Of a DNA stretch of 64,000 nucleotides, positions 1-9,117 are shown in pieces. Origin of the DNA: Williamsia serinedens (GTDB lineage: Bacteria; Actinomycetota; Actinomycetes; Mycobacteriales; Mycobacteriaceae); NCBI RefSeq assembly GCF_024171725.1, contig NZ_JAMTCG010000006.1, forward strand, positions 310,001 to 374,000. The letters run 5' to 3'. Position 1 is the stretch's first letter, and each line of letters opens with the position of its first letter. A program made the position numbers and the translations under genes. Under the pieces are notes generated by a model. That model had not been told where the DNA came from. It made no database searches and saw only the letters and a list, made by a program, of their open reading frames with translations.

Positions 1-684
1 CATGTCGCCATCGCCGACATGGCCCGGCGCCTGGCCGCCGGCGGTCCGCGTGAGCTGTCCACCGTCCTCGACGACCTGGTCGCGGGCGCGGTGCACAACA
101 TCGACGGCGCCGAGGAGGCGAGCATCTCCATCGCCGGCCGCAAGCGGACGCTCGTCACCGAGGCCGCGACCGGCGAGCTCGCGCAGCTCCACTCCGAGAT
201 CCAGAACAGCAACGGGCAGGGCCCCTGCCTGTCGGCGATCTGGGACCAGCCGGTGGTGCGCATCGACGACCTGCGGGACGAGACGCGGTGGCCGCAGTAC
301 ACCCCCGACGCACGTGCGGCGATCCCGTTCCGGTCGATCCTGTCGCTGCGGTTGTTCACCGCTACGGACTCGTTCGGCTCTCTCACACTGTTCGCGACAC
401 CACCCGAGGCGTTCTCCCCCGACGTCGAGGAGATCGCGTCGATCTTCGCCGCGCACGCCACCGCGGCGTGGGCGTCGGCCGTCCGTGGGGCGCAGTACGC
501 GGACGCCCTGGCCAGCCGCGACATCATCGCCCAGGCGAAGGGCATGGTGATGGAGCGCTTCCACATCGACGCCCTGGCCGCGTTCGCTCTGCTCAGTCGG
601 CTCTCGCAGGACACCAACACGCGTGTCATCGACGTCGCCCGTCAGCTGATCGACGCCGAGACCGCGGATCCCGCTCCGGCCTGA
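1..684 (+). CDS. GAF-ANTAR domain transcription antiterminator-type regulator (5' end cut by window)
   Basis: The frame is already open at base 1, and the residues before the first ATG at 19 align with the N-terminus of the two other GAF-ANTAR proteins in this window, so the true start lies upstream. The visible 227 residues hold a GAF-like sensor domain (about 10-160, with the EGPC-like segment QGPCLSAIW). A C-terminal ANTAR domain follows (about 170-222), with the typical SRDIIAQAKGMVMERF helix. ANTAR domains bind paired hexaloop hairpins in nascent RNA and prevent termination; the GAF domain presumably senses a small ligand or redox state. No partner kinase is visible. The target RNAs are unknown. 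Family assignment is secure; the ligand and regulon are not known. Confidence 0.9.
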   Translation, partial: HVAIADMARRLAAGGPRELSTVLDDLVAGAVHNIDGAEEASISIAGRKRTLVTEAATGELAQLHSEIQNSNGQGPCLSAIWDQPVVRIDDLRDETRWPQYTPDARAAIPFRSILSLRLFTATDSFGSLTLFATPPEAFSPDVEEIASIFAAHATAAWASAVRGAQYADALASRDIIAQAKGMVMERFHIDALAAFALLSRLSQDTNTRVIDVARQLIDAETADPAPA

Positions 685-716
685 ACCGCCAGGCTTTCGG
701 TCGCTCTGATCCGAAC

Positions 717-730
717 CCCACTTCGGTGGG
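717..730 (+). terminator. Short hairpin, candidate terminator
   Basis: A 5-bp GC-rich stem (CCCAC / GTGGG) closes a UUCG tetraloop 33 nt after the GAF-ANTAR stop codon. No T-run follows, as is common for actinobacterial terminators. It could instead be a leader element of cysD. Confidence 0.4.
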
Positions 731-793
731 ACTCGCCGCGGCGGCACGGTGTTGGCTTGATCGGACACCCGGTCCCGACGCCGAGGAGAGCCC

Positions 794-1717
794 ATGACCG
801 CCGCGGCGCCACCTGATCGCCACGTCGACGAACTGCGGATCCTGGAGGCCGAGGCCGTCCACATCATCCGCGAGGTCGTCGCGGAGCTCGAGCGACCGGT
901 GCTGTTGTTCTCGGCCGGCAAGGACTCGATCGTCCTGCTGCGACTGGCCGAGAAGGCGTTCCGTCCCGCACCGATGCCGTTCCCGGTGCTGCACGTCGAC
1001 ACCGGCCACAACTTCGACGAGGTCGTCGAGTTCCGGGATCGGCGGGTGTCCGGCGCCGGGCACCAGCTCATCGTGGCGTCGGTGCAGGACTCCATCGACG
1101 CGGGCCGTGTGACGGAGGTCGGCGGACCCTCCGGGTCCCGCAACCGGCTGCAGACGCGAACACTGTTGGACGCGTTGGAGTCCGGACGGTTCGACGCGGC
1201 GTTCGGCGGCGCACGTCGCGACGAGGAGCGCGCCCGCGCGAAGGAACGTGTGCTCAGCTTCCGCGACGAGTTCGGGCAGTGGGACCCCCGTGCCCAACGT
1301 CCGGAACCGTGGGCGCTCTACAACGGCCGCATCCGGCGCGGCGAGCAGGTGCGGGTGTTCCCCCTCAGCAACTGGACCGAGGTCGACGTGTGGCGCTACA
1401 TCGCGCTCGAGGGACTCGAACTGCCGTCGATCTACTTCGCTCACCGACGGGAGGTCTTCGAGCGCGACGGCATCCTGCTCGCCACGTCCCGGTTCACCGC
1501 GCCCCGCGACGGCGAGACCGCACGCGTCGAGACGGTCCGCTACCGGACCGTCGGCGACCTGACGATCACCGGCGCGGTGCGCTCGGACGCCGCCGACATC
1601 GATGCGGTGATCTCCGAGATCTCCGCCGCGACCGTGTCCGAGCGCGGCGAGACCCGCGCGGACGATCGGACGTCGGTCGCGGCGATGGAGGATCGCAAGC
1701 GGGAGGGGTACTTCTGA
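794..1717 (+). CDS. cysD: Sulfate adenylyltransferase subunit 2 (CysD)
   Basis: This is the small catalytic subunit of ATP sulfurylase, which makes adenosine 5'-phosphosulfate from sulfate and ATP in the cytoplasm as the first step of sulfate assimilation. It has 307 residues, the family length. The PP-loop FSAGKDS lies near residues 39-45 and the conserved C-terminal end RKREGYF is present. The start ATG follows GAGGAG by 5 nt. The stop codon overlaps the next start (TGATG), so translation is coupled to cysNC, which supplies the GTPase subunit. No cysH or sulfate transporter gene is in the window. Confidence 0.96.
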   Translation: MTAAAPPDRHVDELRILEAEAVHIIREVVAELERPVLLFSAGKDSIVLLRLAEKAFRPAPMPFPVLHVDTGHNFDEVVEFRDRRVSGAGHQLIVASVQDSIDAGRVTEVGGPSGSRNRLQTRTLLDALESGRFDAAFGGARRDEERARAKERVLSFRDEFGQWDPRAQRPEPWALYNGRIRRGEQVRVFPLSNWTEVDVWRYIALEGLELPSIYFAHRREVFERDGILLATSRFTAPRDGETARVETVRYRTVGDLTITGAVRSDAADIDAVISEISAATVSERGETRADDRTSVAAMEDRKREGYF

Positions 1718-3603
1718 TGGCAGCACGACGCGAACTGCTCCGTCTGGCCACGGCCGGCTCGGTCGACGACGGCAAGAGCACCCTCATCGGTCGTCTCATG
1801 TACGACACCGACAGCCTGCCGCTGGACCATCTCGAGGCGGTCCGACGCGACGGCGTCCCCGATCTCGCCGCGCTCTCCGACGGACTGCGCGCCGAGCAGG
1901 AGCAGGGCATCACGATCGATGTGGCGTACCGGTTCTTCTCGACCGAGGCGCGCAGCTACATCCTCGCCGACACGCCCGGACACGAGCGGTACACGCGCAA
2001 CATGTTCACCGGCGCGTCGACGGCCGACGTCGCGGTGCTGCTCGTCGACGCGAGCGCGGGCGTACTGCGTCAGACACGGCGTCACGCACGTATCGCGACC
2101 CTTCTCGGTGTGCCACACCTGGTCGCCGCGGTGAACAAGATCGACCTCGTCGACTTCGACGCCGCACGTTTCGCCGAGGTGGAGAGCGAACTCCGTACCC
2201 TCGCAGAACGTCTCGGCGGCGTCGAGGTCACCGTCATCCCGATGGTCGCGCGCGACGGTGACAACGTGGTGCACCGCTCGGACCGCACGCCCTGGTACGA
2301 CGGGCCCTCGCTGCTCGAGCGACTCGAGTCCATCGACCTGTCGGCACCCGCGGCGCGCAGCGATCATCTGCGCCTGCCGATCCAGTGGGTGTCGCGTCCC
2401 GTGCCCGGTGAACGACGTCGCTACACCGGTCGGCTCTCGACCGGGACCCTTCAGGCGGGCGACGACGTCGTCGTACTGCCCTCCGGTTCGCGCAGCACGG
2501 TGACCGCCGTCGACACCCTGGACCCCGACCGGTCGGTGGCCGTCGCACCCCTGTCGGTGTCGGTGGAACTGGCCGACGACATCGACGTGGGTCGTGGCGA
2601 CGTGCTCGTCTCCGACGGCTCGGGCGCGCACCGACCGGTGTCGGCCCGTGAGCTCGAGGCGACCGTCTGTTGGTTCGGCGAGACACCGCTGCGCGCCGGC
2701 GATCGGCTCGCACTCAAGCACTCCACGTCGACCGTGCGCGCCACGGTGCAGACCATCGCCGACCGTCTCGATCCCGAGACCCTGGAGACCCAGGACTCCC
2801 CGGTCGAGTTGGCGCTCAACGACATCGGCTCGGTGACCATCCGCACCAGCTCCGTGGTCGTCGCCGATCCCTACACCACCGACCGGGAGGCGGGCGCGTT
2901 CATCCTCATCGACGAGTCGACCAACGACACCGTCGGCGCCGGGGTGATCGACGTGGCACGCGAGGTGGTGCCCGGTGCGCAGACGCGCAACGACATCGTG
3001 TGGCACCCGTCGGCGCTCGACCGCGGACACCGGTGGGCCAGCACGGGCCAGCGTGGCGCCACGATCTGGCTGACCGGCCTGCCCGCCTCCGGGAAGTCGA
3101 CGGTGGCCGTCGCGCTGGAACGGGCGCTCGTCGAGTCGGGCCGCACCGCCTACCTCCTCGACGGCGACAACGTGCGACACGGGCTGTCCGACGACCTCGG
3201 CTTCTCGGCGGGTGACCGCGCGGAGAACATCCGCCGGGTCGGCCACCTCACCCGGCTGCTCGCCGACGCGGGCGTCGTCGCGATCGCCTCGTTGGTCTCG
3301 CCGCTGCGGTCGGACCGCGCGGTCGCCCGCGCCCTCAACGATGCGGCGGGCCTGCCGTTCGTGGAGGTCGCGGTGACGACCCCGCTCGCCGAGTGTGAGC
3401 GCCGGGACCCGAAGGGCCTCTATGCCCGCGCCCGGGCGGGCGAATTGACGGGGCTCACCGGCGTCGACGCACCGTACGAGCCGCCGGAGAACCCGGAGGT
3501 GTCGGTGGACACCACCGGTGTCGACACCGACGAGATCGTCGCCACCGTGCTCGACCAGCTGGCGCGGGTGGAGGCGGCGAAGGGCGTCCTGGCCGCGCAC
3601 TGA
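1717..3603 (+). CDS. cysNC: Sulfate adenylyltransferase subunit 1 / adenylylsulfate kinase fusion (CysNC)
   Basis: This is a bifunctional 628-residue protein. The N-terminal part is the GTPase subunit of ATP sulfurylase: P-loop GSVDDGKST near residue 14, G3 motif DTPGHERYTRNM, and G4 motif NKIDLVDF. The C-terminal part, from about residue 445, is APS kinase with the P-loop GLPASGKST; it phosphorylates APS to PAPS. The fusion is usual in actinobacteria. The frame is open much further upstream, but the ATG at 1717 sits inside the cysD stop (TGATG) and begins directly with the family N-terminus. A palindrome follows 1 nt after the stop codon. Confidence 0.96.
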   Translation: MAARRELLRLATAGSVDDGKSTLIGRLMYDTDSLPLDHLEAVRRDGVPDLAALSDGLRAEQEQGITIDVAYRFFSTEARSYILADTPGHERYTRNMFTGASTADVAVLLVDASAGVLRQTRRHARIATLLGVPHLVAAVNKIDLVDFDAARFAEVESELRTLAERLGGVEVTVIPMVARDGDNVVHRSDRTPWYDGPSLLERLESIDLSAPAARSDHLRLPIQWVSRPVPGERRRYTGRLSTGTLQAGDDVVVLPSGSRSTVTAVDTLDPDRSVAVAPLSVSVELADDIDVGRGDVLVSDGSGAHRPVSARELEATVCWFGETPLRAGDRLALKHSTSTVRATVQTIADRLDPETLETQDSPVELALNDIGSVTIRTSSVVVADPYTTDREAGAFILIDESTNDTVGAGVIDVAREVVPGAQTRNDIVWHPSALDRGHRWASTGQRGATIWLTGLPASGKSTVAVALERALVESGRTAYLLDGDNVRHGLSDDLGFSAGDRAENIRRVGHLTRLLADAGVVAIASLVSPLRSDRAVARALNDAAGLPFVEVAVTTPLAECERRDPKGLYARARAGELTGLTGVDAPYEPPENPEVSVDTTGVDTDEIVATVLDQLARVEAAKGVLAAH

Positions 3604-3604
3604 G

Positions 3605-3624
3605 AACGAGAACACGTTCTCGTT
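3605..3624. promoter_or_regulatory. Perfect inverted repeat, candidate operator
   Basis: Two 9-bp arms (AACGAGAAC / GTTCTCGTT) are separated by 2 nt, directly after the cysNC stop and 9 nt before the -10 box of the next gene. The core AAC-N2-GTT resembles KstR-type TetR sites. It could bind a repressor of the downstream gene or act as a hairpin terminator of cysNC; the sequence alone does not decide. Confidence 0.5.
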
Positions 3625-3632
3625 GCCGGTGC

Positions 3633-3638
3633 TAGCGT
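3633..3638 (+). promoter_or_regulatory. -10 box TAGCGT of a leaderless transcript
   Basis: TAGCGT ends 6 nt before the ATG at 3645, so transcription would begin at or next to the start codon. No ribosome binding site is present there, which fits a leaderless mRNA. Confidence 0.5.
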
Positions 3639-3644
3639 GCGGAC

Positions 3645-4127
3645 ATGGCACGGATCGGCGACTTCGCACCCGACGACCTGATCGGGTGGATGGGCCTGTC
3701 ACCGACGATCGGCGGGGCCCTCGGTGGATACGCCGACGCCGTGTACCGGCACGGCGGGCTGGCTCCGCGGGTGCGGGAGATCGCCCGCATGGTGATCGCT
3801 CTCGACAACGAGTGCGAGGTCTGCCGGAACACTCGCACGACGGACGGTGAGGCCGCCGGCCTCGACGAGTCGTTCTACGACCATGTCGACGACTGGCGGA
3901 CGTGGGACGGATACACCGACGTCGAGCGGGTGGCCGCGGAGTTCGCCGAGCGGTTCGCGCGCGACCACGTCGGCCTCCGCGAGGACGACGACTTCTGGGG
4001 TCGGGTGCACGCGCTGCTCACCGACGAGGAGATCACCGACCTGACGCTGTCGTGCGCACTGTGGCTGGGGCAGGGACGAGCCCTCCGCGTCCTCGACGTC
4101 GGTCAGGCCTGCCGACTCACCCTGTGA
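3645..4127 (+). CDS. Carboxymuconolactone decarboxylase / AhpD-like family protein
   Basis: The 160-residue protein is all-helical and has the AhpD-type cysteine pair C57-x-x-C60, preceded by glutamate (ECEVC). The proton-relay histidine normally found three residues after the second cysteine is replaced: the sequence reads CRNTR. Family members reduce peroxides or alkylhydroperoxidase, or decarboxylate lactones, and the substrate cannot be read here. Translation is probably leaderless, with the palindrome at 3605-3624 just upstream. Its 3' end overlaps the convergent HNH gene by 11 nt. The family call is firm and the function open. Confidence 0.8.
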   Translation: MARIGDFAPDDLIGWMGLSPTIGGALGGYADAVYRHGGLAPRVREIARMVIALDNECEVCRNTRTTDGEAAGLDESFYDHVDDWRTWDGYTDVERVAAEFAERFARDHVGLREDDDFWGRVHALLTDEEITDLTLSCALWLGQGRALRVLDVGQACRLTL

Positions 4128-5643
4128 TCGGTGACCGGTAGTCGATGACGCGGATGATCCACGGCTCGCGCGGCTCGGGTGGTCGTGCTTCCGAATGGTG
4201 GTCGGCGAGGATCAGTTCGAGTCGGTGTTCGATGTCGGACCAGTCGGGGTCGGGTGGTGCGGTGTCGTCGAGGATCCGGTCGGGCCGGTGCAGGTGGTTG
4301 GTTCTCGGCGGGTCGGAGGTGCCGTTGGCGACCCATCCGTATTTCCCGCGGTCGGAGCCGTCGGTGATTTTGACGGTTTTCCAGCCTCCGGGTCCGTGGT
4401 GGACGGCCCGGTTGTGCGGTCCGCAGGCGGGGGCGAGGTCGGTGATGTCGGTGTTTCCGCCGTTAGCCCAGTCTTGTTCGGCGTGGTGGGCTTCGGTGTG
4501 GGAGAACGGGCGCGGGCAGCCGGGTTTCGAGCAGCCGCCGTACTCGGCGAAGGTGGCGAACCGCTGCGACTCCGACGCGAGACGCTTGGCCCGCCCGAAA
4601 TAGAGCGGTTCGCCGGTGTGGTCGTCGAACACCGCCAGATACATCTGCGCCTGCGCGGCCAGTCGCACGATCTCGCTCATGGGTAGATCGGTGCCAGTCG
4701 TGGTGTGCCCGATCCCCGCGCGCTCCCGCAGTTGGGCTTCGCTGATGGAGACGACGATGTGCGGTGGCAGACCTCGGTGTGAGGCGCCGTACAGTCCGCC
4801 ATCTGCGGCTGCGCGGAGTAATGCGTTCAGGGCGTCGTGGTTGCGCTGCGCCTGGGTCCGGCAGTCCCGTGACGCGGCGTCGCGCAGCTGATCCTGGTCA
4901 ATCCCGTCGCCGTCGGCGCCGCCCTTGGGTGACAGCTCGTCGTCCGGGTTGTTCATGCCCGGCTTGGCCCACGCCGCGAGGAGCACCTCGAACAGCGCGC
5001 GCGTAGTCGGGTCGAGCGTGGCGGACAGTTTCGACATGCCCAGCGTGTCCTGCGCACCCAGCGACAGCGACCGGTTGCGGGCCCGGTCCCGCTCGTCGGG
5101 CAGATCGCCGTCGGGGTCGAGGTGCGACAGGATCCGGGCGCCGGCGCGGGTGATCTCCCGCGGCGAGTGGTGGCGGGCGATCTCCGCGAGCTGCTCCTCG
5201 GCCAGGTCCCGCATCTCTGGTGGTGTCGCCGCCGGCACCTTCGCCATCACGTCCAGCACGGCGTCGACGTGTTCGTGGTTCAGCGCGCCGTCGGCCATCG
5301 CGTCCGCGGTCTCAGGACACCTTGGTGGAAGCTTCTCCCCGGTCATGGCGTGCATCTCGGTCAACTGCGTGACCTGCCGCAACCGCCTGCGCGGGTTCTG
5401 GATACGCAGACGCTGGCCCACGAATTCGTCGAGCTTCGTGCACTGCACCGACCGGAACGCTTCCCGATCACTCACGTCCAGGATTCGCTGCAGCCCAATC
5501 GAACCCATCTTCCGGACGGCGTGCTCGTGGGTGATCGCCAACTCCGCGACCTCGAGCTCGCTACACGCGTCGGAGGTGCGTTTTACGATTCGATCCAGCA
5601 GGACGTGCAACGCGGCGTAGTCGTCGATCAGACTGTCGCTCAC
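4117..5643 (-). CDS. DUF222 / HNH endonuclease-signature protein (REP13E12 type)
   Basis: The protein has 508 residues from the GTG at 5643. That start is preferred because GGGGGAGG lies 6 nt upstream of it; an ATG at 5661 would add six residues and lie before that site. An N-terminal helical DUF222 region is followed near residue 400 by an HNH-like zinc finger (C-x4-C ... EAHH ... C-x2-H). Such proteins are repeated in mycobacterial and related genomes (REP13E12 family) and are suspected mobile or nuclease-like elements, but no biochemical role is established. A second, diverged member lies at 33838-35127. Confidence 0.85.
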   Translation of the reverse strand: MSDSLIDDYAALHVLLDRIVKRTSDACSELEVAELAITHEHAVRKMGSIGLQRILDVSDREAFRSVQCTKLDEFVGQRLRIQNPRRRLRQVTQLTEMHAMTGEKLPPRCPETADAMADGALNHEHVDAVLDVMAKVPAATPPEMRDLAEEQLAEIARHHSPREITRAGARILSHLDPDGDLPDERDRARNRSLSLGAQDTLGMSKLSATLDPTTRALFEVLLAAWAKPGMNNPDDELSPKGGADGDGIDQDQLRDAASRDCRTQAQRNHDALNALLRAAADGGLYGASHRGLPPHIVVSISEAQLRERAGIGHTTTGTDLPMSEIVRLAAQAQMYLAVFDDHTGEPLYFGRAKRLASESQRFATFAEYGGCSKPGCPRPFSHTEAHHAEQDWANGGNTDITDLAPACGPHNRAVHHGPGGWKTVKITDGSDRGKYGWVANGTSDPPRTNHLHRPDRILDDTAPPDPDWSDIEHRLELILADHHSEARPPEPREPWIIRVIDYRSPITG

Positions 5644-5902
5644 GACGCACCTCCCCCGCATTGAAACTGTACAGACATCATAGAACGTGTGTTCGAGGTG
5701 CGCCGTAGTCTGAACAGGTGATCTCTCGGCGAGAGGCTCGCCGGCTCAATCCCATTCGCCGAGTCAGCACACCTGTCAACACTGAGGACGCCTGGTCCTC
5801 CGCCGATGCTGTGGTCACGAACCATCACCGGTCTGTTGTCGAGTGACAGGTGGCTGCGGACCACGCTGTTTGAATGCCGTCTCGCGGGGAAATCCCTGCG
5901 CC

Positions 5903-6925
5903 GTGACCGCTGACCCGGATGATCCGCGCAAGCCCGACTCGCCCACGGAGCTGACGAAGCCCTCGATGGTCTTCACCCTCCGCAAGACAGCGCGCGAGTT
6001 CTCGCGGGACCAATGCACCGACATCGCAGCGGGTCTCACGTACTACTCCGTCTTGTCGCTGTTCCCGGCCCTGGTGGCGCTCGTGTCCCTGCTCGGTGTG
6101 TTCGGGCAGGGACAGCGGACGATGGACGCGGTCCTCGACGTGATCGGTGACCTCGGGTCGGCGTCGGTGGTCGACACCCTTCGGGACCCGGTGCAGCAGT
6201 TGGTCGACGCACCCAGCGCAGGATTCGCCCTCGTGATCGGCGTCCTCGGCGCGCTGTGGTCGGCGTCGGGGTACGTCGGGGCGTTCGGACGGGCGCTGAA
6301 CCGGATGTACGAGATCGAGGAGGGCCGGCCGATCTGGAAGCTGCGGCCCGCGATGCTCCTCGTCACCCTGGTGGCGGTGCTGATGACGGCGGCGGTGGCC
6401 TTCATGCTCGCGGTCAGCGGGCCGATCGCCCGGTCCGTCGGCGACCGTATCGGCCTCGGCGACACCGGTCTGCTGGTCTGGAACATCGCCCGGTGGCCGG
6501 TGATCCTCGTGTTCGTCGTGACCGTGGTCGCGATCCTCTACTGGGCGACGCCGAACGTGCGGCAGCCGAAGTTCCGGTGGATCAGCGCGGGAGCCCTGCT
6601 CGCCATCGTCGTGTGGATCGTCGCGTCGGCGCTGTTCGCCGTCTACGTCGCGAACTTCGCGAGCTACAACAAGACCTACGGCGCGCTCGCCGGTGTCGTC
6701 GTCTTCCTGCTCTGGCTGTGGATCACCAACCTGGCGTTGCTGTTCGGCGCCGAGTTCGACTCCGAACTCGAACGCGCGCGGGAGCTGCAGGCCGGGCTGC
6801 CCGCGGAGGAACACGTGCAACTGCCGCCGCGGGACACCGCCGCCGCGGAGAAGAACCACGCGAAGGACGAACAGTTCGTCGAGCGCGCGCGTCTGCTGCG
6901 CCAGTCCCGCGGCCGCGAGGAGTGA
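5903..6925 (+). CDS. YihY/virulence factor BrkB family membrane protein
   Basis: An integral membrane protein of about 340 residues with roughly six hydrophobic segments. Family marks include GLTYYSVLSLFPALVAL near the first membrane segment, and the stretch beginning SYNKTYGALAGVVVFLLWLW near the fifth. E. coli YihY was once called RNase BN in error; the actual function is unknown. The charged C-terminal tail (about 60 residues) is cytoplasmic by inference. The frame is open from a GTG at 5843, but the GTG at 5903 follows GGGGA by 12 nt and gives a family-like N-terminus. The start is uncertain. It ends 1 nt before the convergent eutC stop. Confidence 0.85.
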   Translation: MTADPDDPRKPDSPTELTKPSMVFTLRKTAREFSRDQCTDIAAGLTYYSVLSLFPALVALVSLLGVFGQGQRTMDAVLDVIGDLGSASVVDTLRDPVQQLVDAPSAGFALVIGVLGALWSASGYVGAFGRALNRMYEIEEGRPIWKLRPAMLLVTLVAVLMTAAVAFMLAVSGPIARSVGDRIGLGDTGLLVWNIARWPVILVFVVTVVAILYWATPNVRQPKFRWISAGALLAIVVWIVASALFAVYVANFASYNKTYGALAGVVVFLLWLWITNLALLFGAEFDSELERARELQAGLPAEEHVQLPPRDTAAAEKNHAKDEQFVERARLLRQSRGREE

Positions 6926-7711
6926 TCAGGCGGACTCGATGACCGGCGCTGTCGCGGCGGTGATCTCGGCGCGCGAGGTGTCCTTCAGCGACACACCCGA
7001 CCGCCCCAGTCGGCGGGCGCCGTCCACCAGCGACGCGGTGATGCGCGCCGCCGTGGCATAGCTCTGGCCGTCCGGCGGGTGGATGTTCGAGATGCAGTTG
7101 CGGTCGGCGTCGCTGCACCCCGGGCGAGCCCGATGGGTGAGGTAGATGCCGAGGCTGTCGGCGACGGACAATCCCGGACGCTCGCCGATCGCCACGACGA
7201 GGGTCTGCACGCCCAACGCCTCGGCGACGTGGTCGCCGAGTGCGACCCGCGCCTGCGTGGCGATCACGGGTGGCGCGATCGAGAACCGTTCGGACAACGC
7301 TTCCTTCAGGGCGAGGACGAGACCCTCGGCGTGGTCGACCAGTGCGCGCGGCGAGAGCCCGTCGGCGAGGACGATCCCGATGTCGGCGTTCGTCGACGGC
7401 ACCGACGAGAGGTCGTCGGGGAGCCGTCCGAGGTCGGGCCTGCGCAGGTACTCACCCCGCGAGGACGCCTTGCTGGTGACCACCACGGGATCACCGAGCC
7501 CGCACCCGGCGATCGTCGCGACGAACGATTCGACGTCGAGCGGGTCGTGCACGGCGTCGCGAGCGGCCGCGTGCGCCGCCCGGAACTCCAGGACCCGGTG
7601 CGACGGCAGCGAGTTGCCGGCCCGACCGAGACCGATCCGGGCCTGGGTGGTGAGACGCAGGTCCGCCCAGGCGTCGGTGGTGTCCGGCCGGCTCACCCCT
7701 GAGTCGCTCAT
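6926..7711 (-). CDS. eutC: Ethanolamine ammonia-lyase small subunit (EutC)
   Basis: This is the beta subunit of the adenosylcobalamin-dependent enzyme that splits ethanolamine into acetaldehyde and ammonia. The 261 residues match the family length, with conserved segments such as RPGLSVADSLGIYLTH and the cysteine-containing C-terminal GCSDADRNCISNI. The ATG overlaps the eutB stop by 4 nt (ATGA), so the subunits are translationally coupled. It is the last gene of a permease-eutB-eutC operon. No microcompartment shell, reactivase (EutA) or acetaldehyde dehydrogenase gene is nearby. Confidence 0.95.
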   Translation of the reverse strand: MSDSGVSRPDTTDAWADLRLTTQARIGLGRAGNSLPSHRVLEFRAAHAAARDAVHDPLDVESFVATIAGCGLGDPVVVTSKASSRGEYLRRPDLGRLPDDLSSVPSTNADIGIVLADGLSPRALVDHAEGLVLALKEALSERFSIAPPVIATQARVALGDHVAEALGVQTLVVAIGERPGLSVADSLGIYLTHRARPGCSDADRNCISNIHPPDGQSYATAARITASLVDGARRLGRSGVSLKDTSRAEITAATAPVIESA

Positions 7712-9117
7712 CGCGCGACCGTCAGCGATCGCAGCGGCGACGTCCCGACGTCGACGGGCAGGATCCGACCGTCCTTGTCGGCCATGCCGAGACCGGCCAA
7801 CCACGCCTCGAACTCCGGCGCCGGACGCAGGTCGAGCGCCTGCCGGACGTAGAGCGCGTCGTGGAACGACAGGCTCTGGTAACCCAGCATGATGTCGTCG
7901 GCACCCGGGACCGCGATGACGAACGCCGCACCCGCGACCCCGAGCAGGGTGAGGAGCGTGTCCATGTCGTCCTGGTCGGCCTCGGCGTGGTTGGTGTAGC
8001 AGACGTCGACACCCATCGGCAGGCCCAGCAGCTTGCCGCAGAAGTGGTCCTCGAGGCCGGCGCGGATGATCTGTTTGCCGTCGTAGAGGTACTCGGGCCC
8101 GATGAACCCGACGACGGTGTTGATCAGCAGCGGGTCGAGTGCCCGGGCGACGGCGTAGGCACGGGTCTCGAGCGTCTGCTGGTCGACAGGCTTGCCGCCG
8201 GTGCCGATGTGCGCGTTCGCCGAGAGCGCCGATCCCTGGCCCGTCTCGAGATACATGACGTTGTCGCCGACGGTGCCGCGATGCAGGGATCGCCCGGCCT
8301 CGTTGGCCTCCAGCAGGATCGACAAGTCGACACCGAAACCCTTGTTCGCGCCCTCGGTCCCGGCGATCGACTGGAACACCAGGTCGACGGGCACACCCTT
8401 CTCGATGAGTTCGACGGTGGTGGTGACGTGCGAGAGCACGCAGGACTGCATGGGGATCGCGAACCGCTGCCGGATGTCGTCGAGGAGGTACAGCAGATCC
8501 GATGTGGCCTCGGGTGAGTCGGTGGCCGGGTTGATCCCGATGACCGCGTCGCCGCACCCCATCAGCAGGCCGTCCAGGGTGGCGGCCGCGATCCCCCGGG
8601 GGTCGTCGGTCGGGTGGTTCGGCTGCAGGCGGGTCGCGATGCGGCCCGGCAGCCCGATGGTGGTGCGGAACGCCGACACCACCGAGCACGCCTTCGCGAC
8701 GAGGACGAGGTCCTGGTTGCGCATGATCTTCGACGTCGCCGCCACCATCTCCGGGGTCAGACCGGGGGCGATGGCGGCGAGGCGCTCGGATGCGTCTGCC
8801 CGCGTGGAGGTCTCGAGCAGCCAGTCCCGGAAGCCACCGACGGTGAGGTGCGAGACGGTCTCGAACGCGGCACGGTCGTGACCGTCGACGATGAGCCGGG
8901 TGACCTCGTCGGTCTCGTACGGGACGACGACCTCGGAGAGGAACGTCGACAGCTCGACGTCGGCGAGTTGCCACGCCGCGGCGGCGCGTTCGGCGTCCGA
9001 CTCGGCCGCGCACCCGGCGAGTTCGTCGCCGGACCGCTTCGGCGTCGCCTTCGCCATGAGGTCGACGAGACCGTCGAACTCGTAGGTCGTACCCGACAGG
9101 GTCTGGGAGAACCTCAC
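7708..9117 (-). CDS. eutB: Ethanolamine ammonia-lyase large subunit (EutB)
   Basis: The catalytic TIM-barrel subunit, 469 residues, binds ethanolamine and adenosylcobalamin. Family segments seen include QSCVLSHVTTT, the GTEGANKGFGVD stretch, and the C-terminal stretch starting PGADDIMLGYQS. The GTG start overlaps the permease stop (GTGA) and the stop overlaps the eutC start, so the three genes form one tightly coupled operon. Together they allow uptake of ethanolamine and its use as a nitrogen and carbon source. Confidence 0.96.
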   Translation of the reverse strand: MRFSQTLSGTTYEFDGLVDLMAKATPKRSGDELAGCAAESDAERAAAAWQLADVELSTFLSEVVVPYETDEVTRLIVDGHDRAAFETVSHLTVGGFRDWLLETSTRADASERLAAIAPGLTPEMVAATSKIMRNQDLVLVAKACSVVSAFRTTIGLPGRIATRLQPNHPTDDPRGIAAATLDGLLMGCGDAVIGINPATDSPEATSDLLYLLDDIRQRFAIPMQSCVLSHVTTTVELIEKGVPVDLVFQSIAGTEGANKGFGVDLSILLEANEAGRSLHRGTVGDNVMYLETGQGSALSANAHIGTGGKPVDQQTLETRAYAVARALDPLLINTVVGFIGPEYLYDGKQIIRAGLEDHFCGKLLGLPMGVDVCYTNHAEADQDDMDTLLTLLGVAGAAFVIAVPGADDIMLGYQSLSFHDALYVRQALDLRPAPEFEAWLAGLGMADKDGRILPVDVGTSPLRSLTVAR

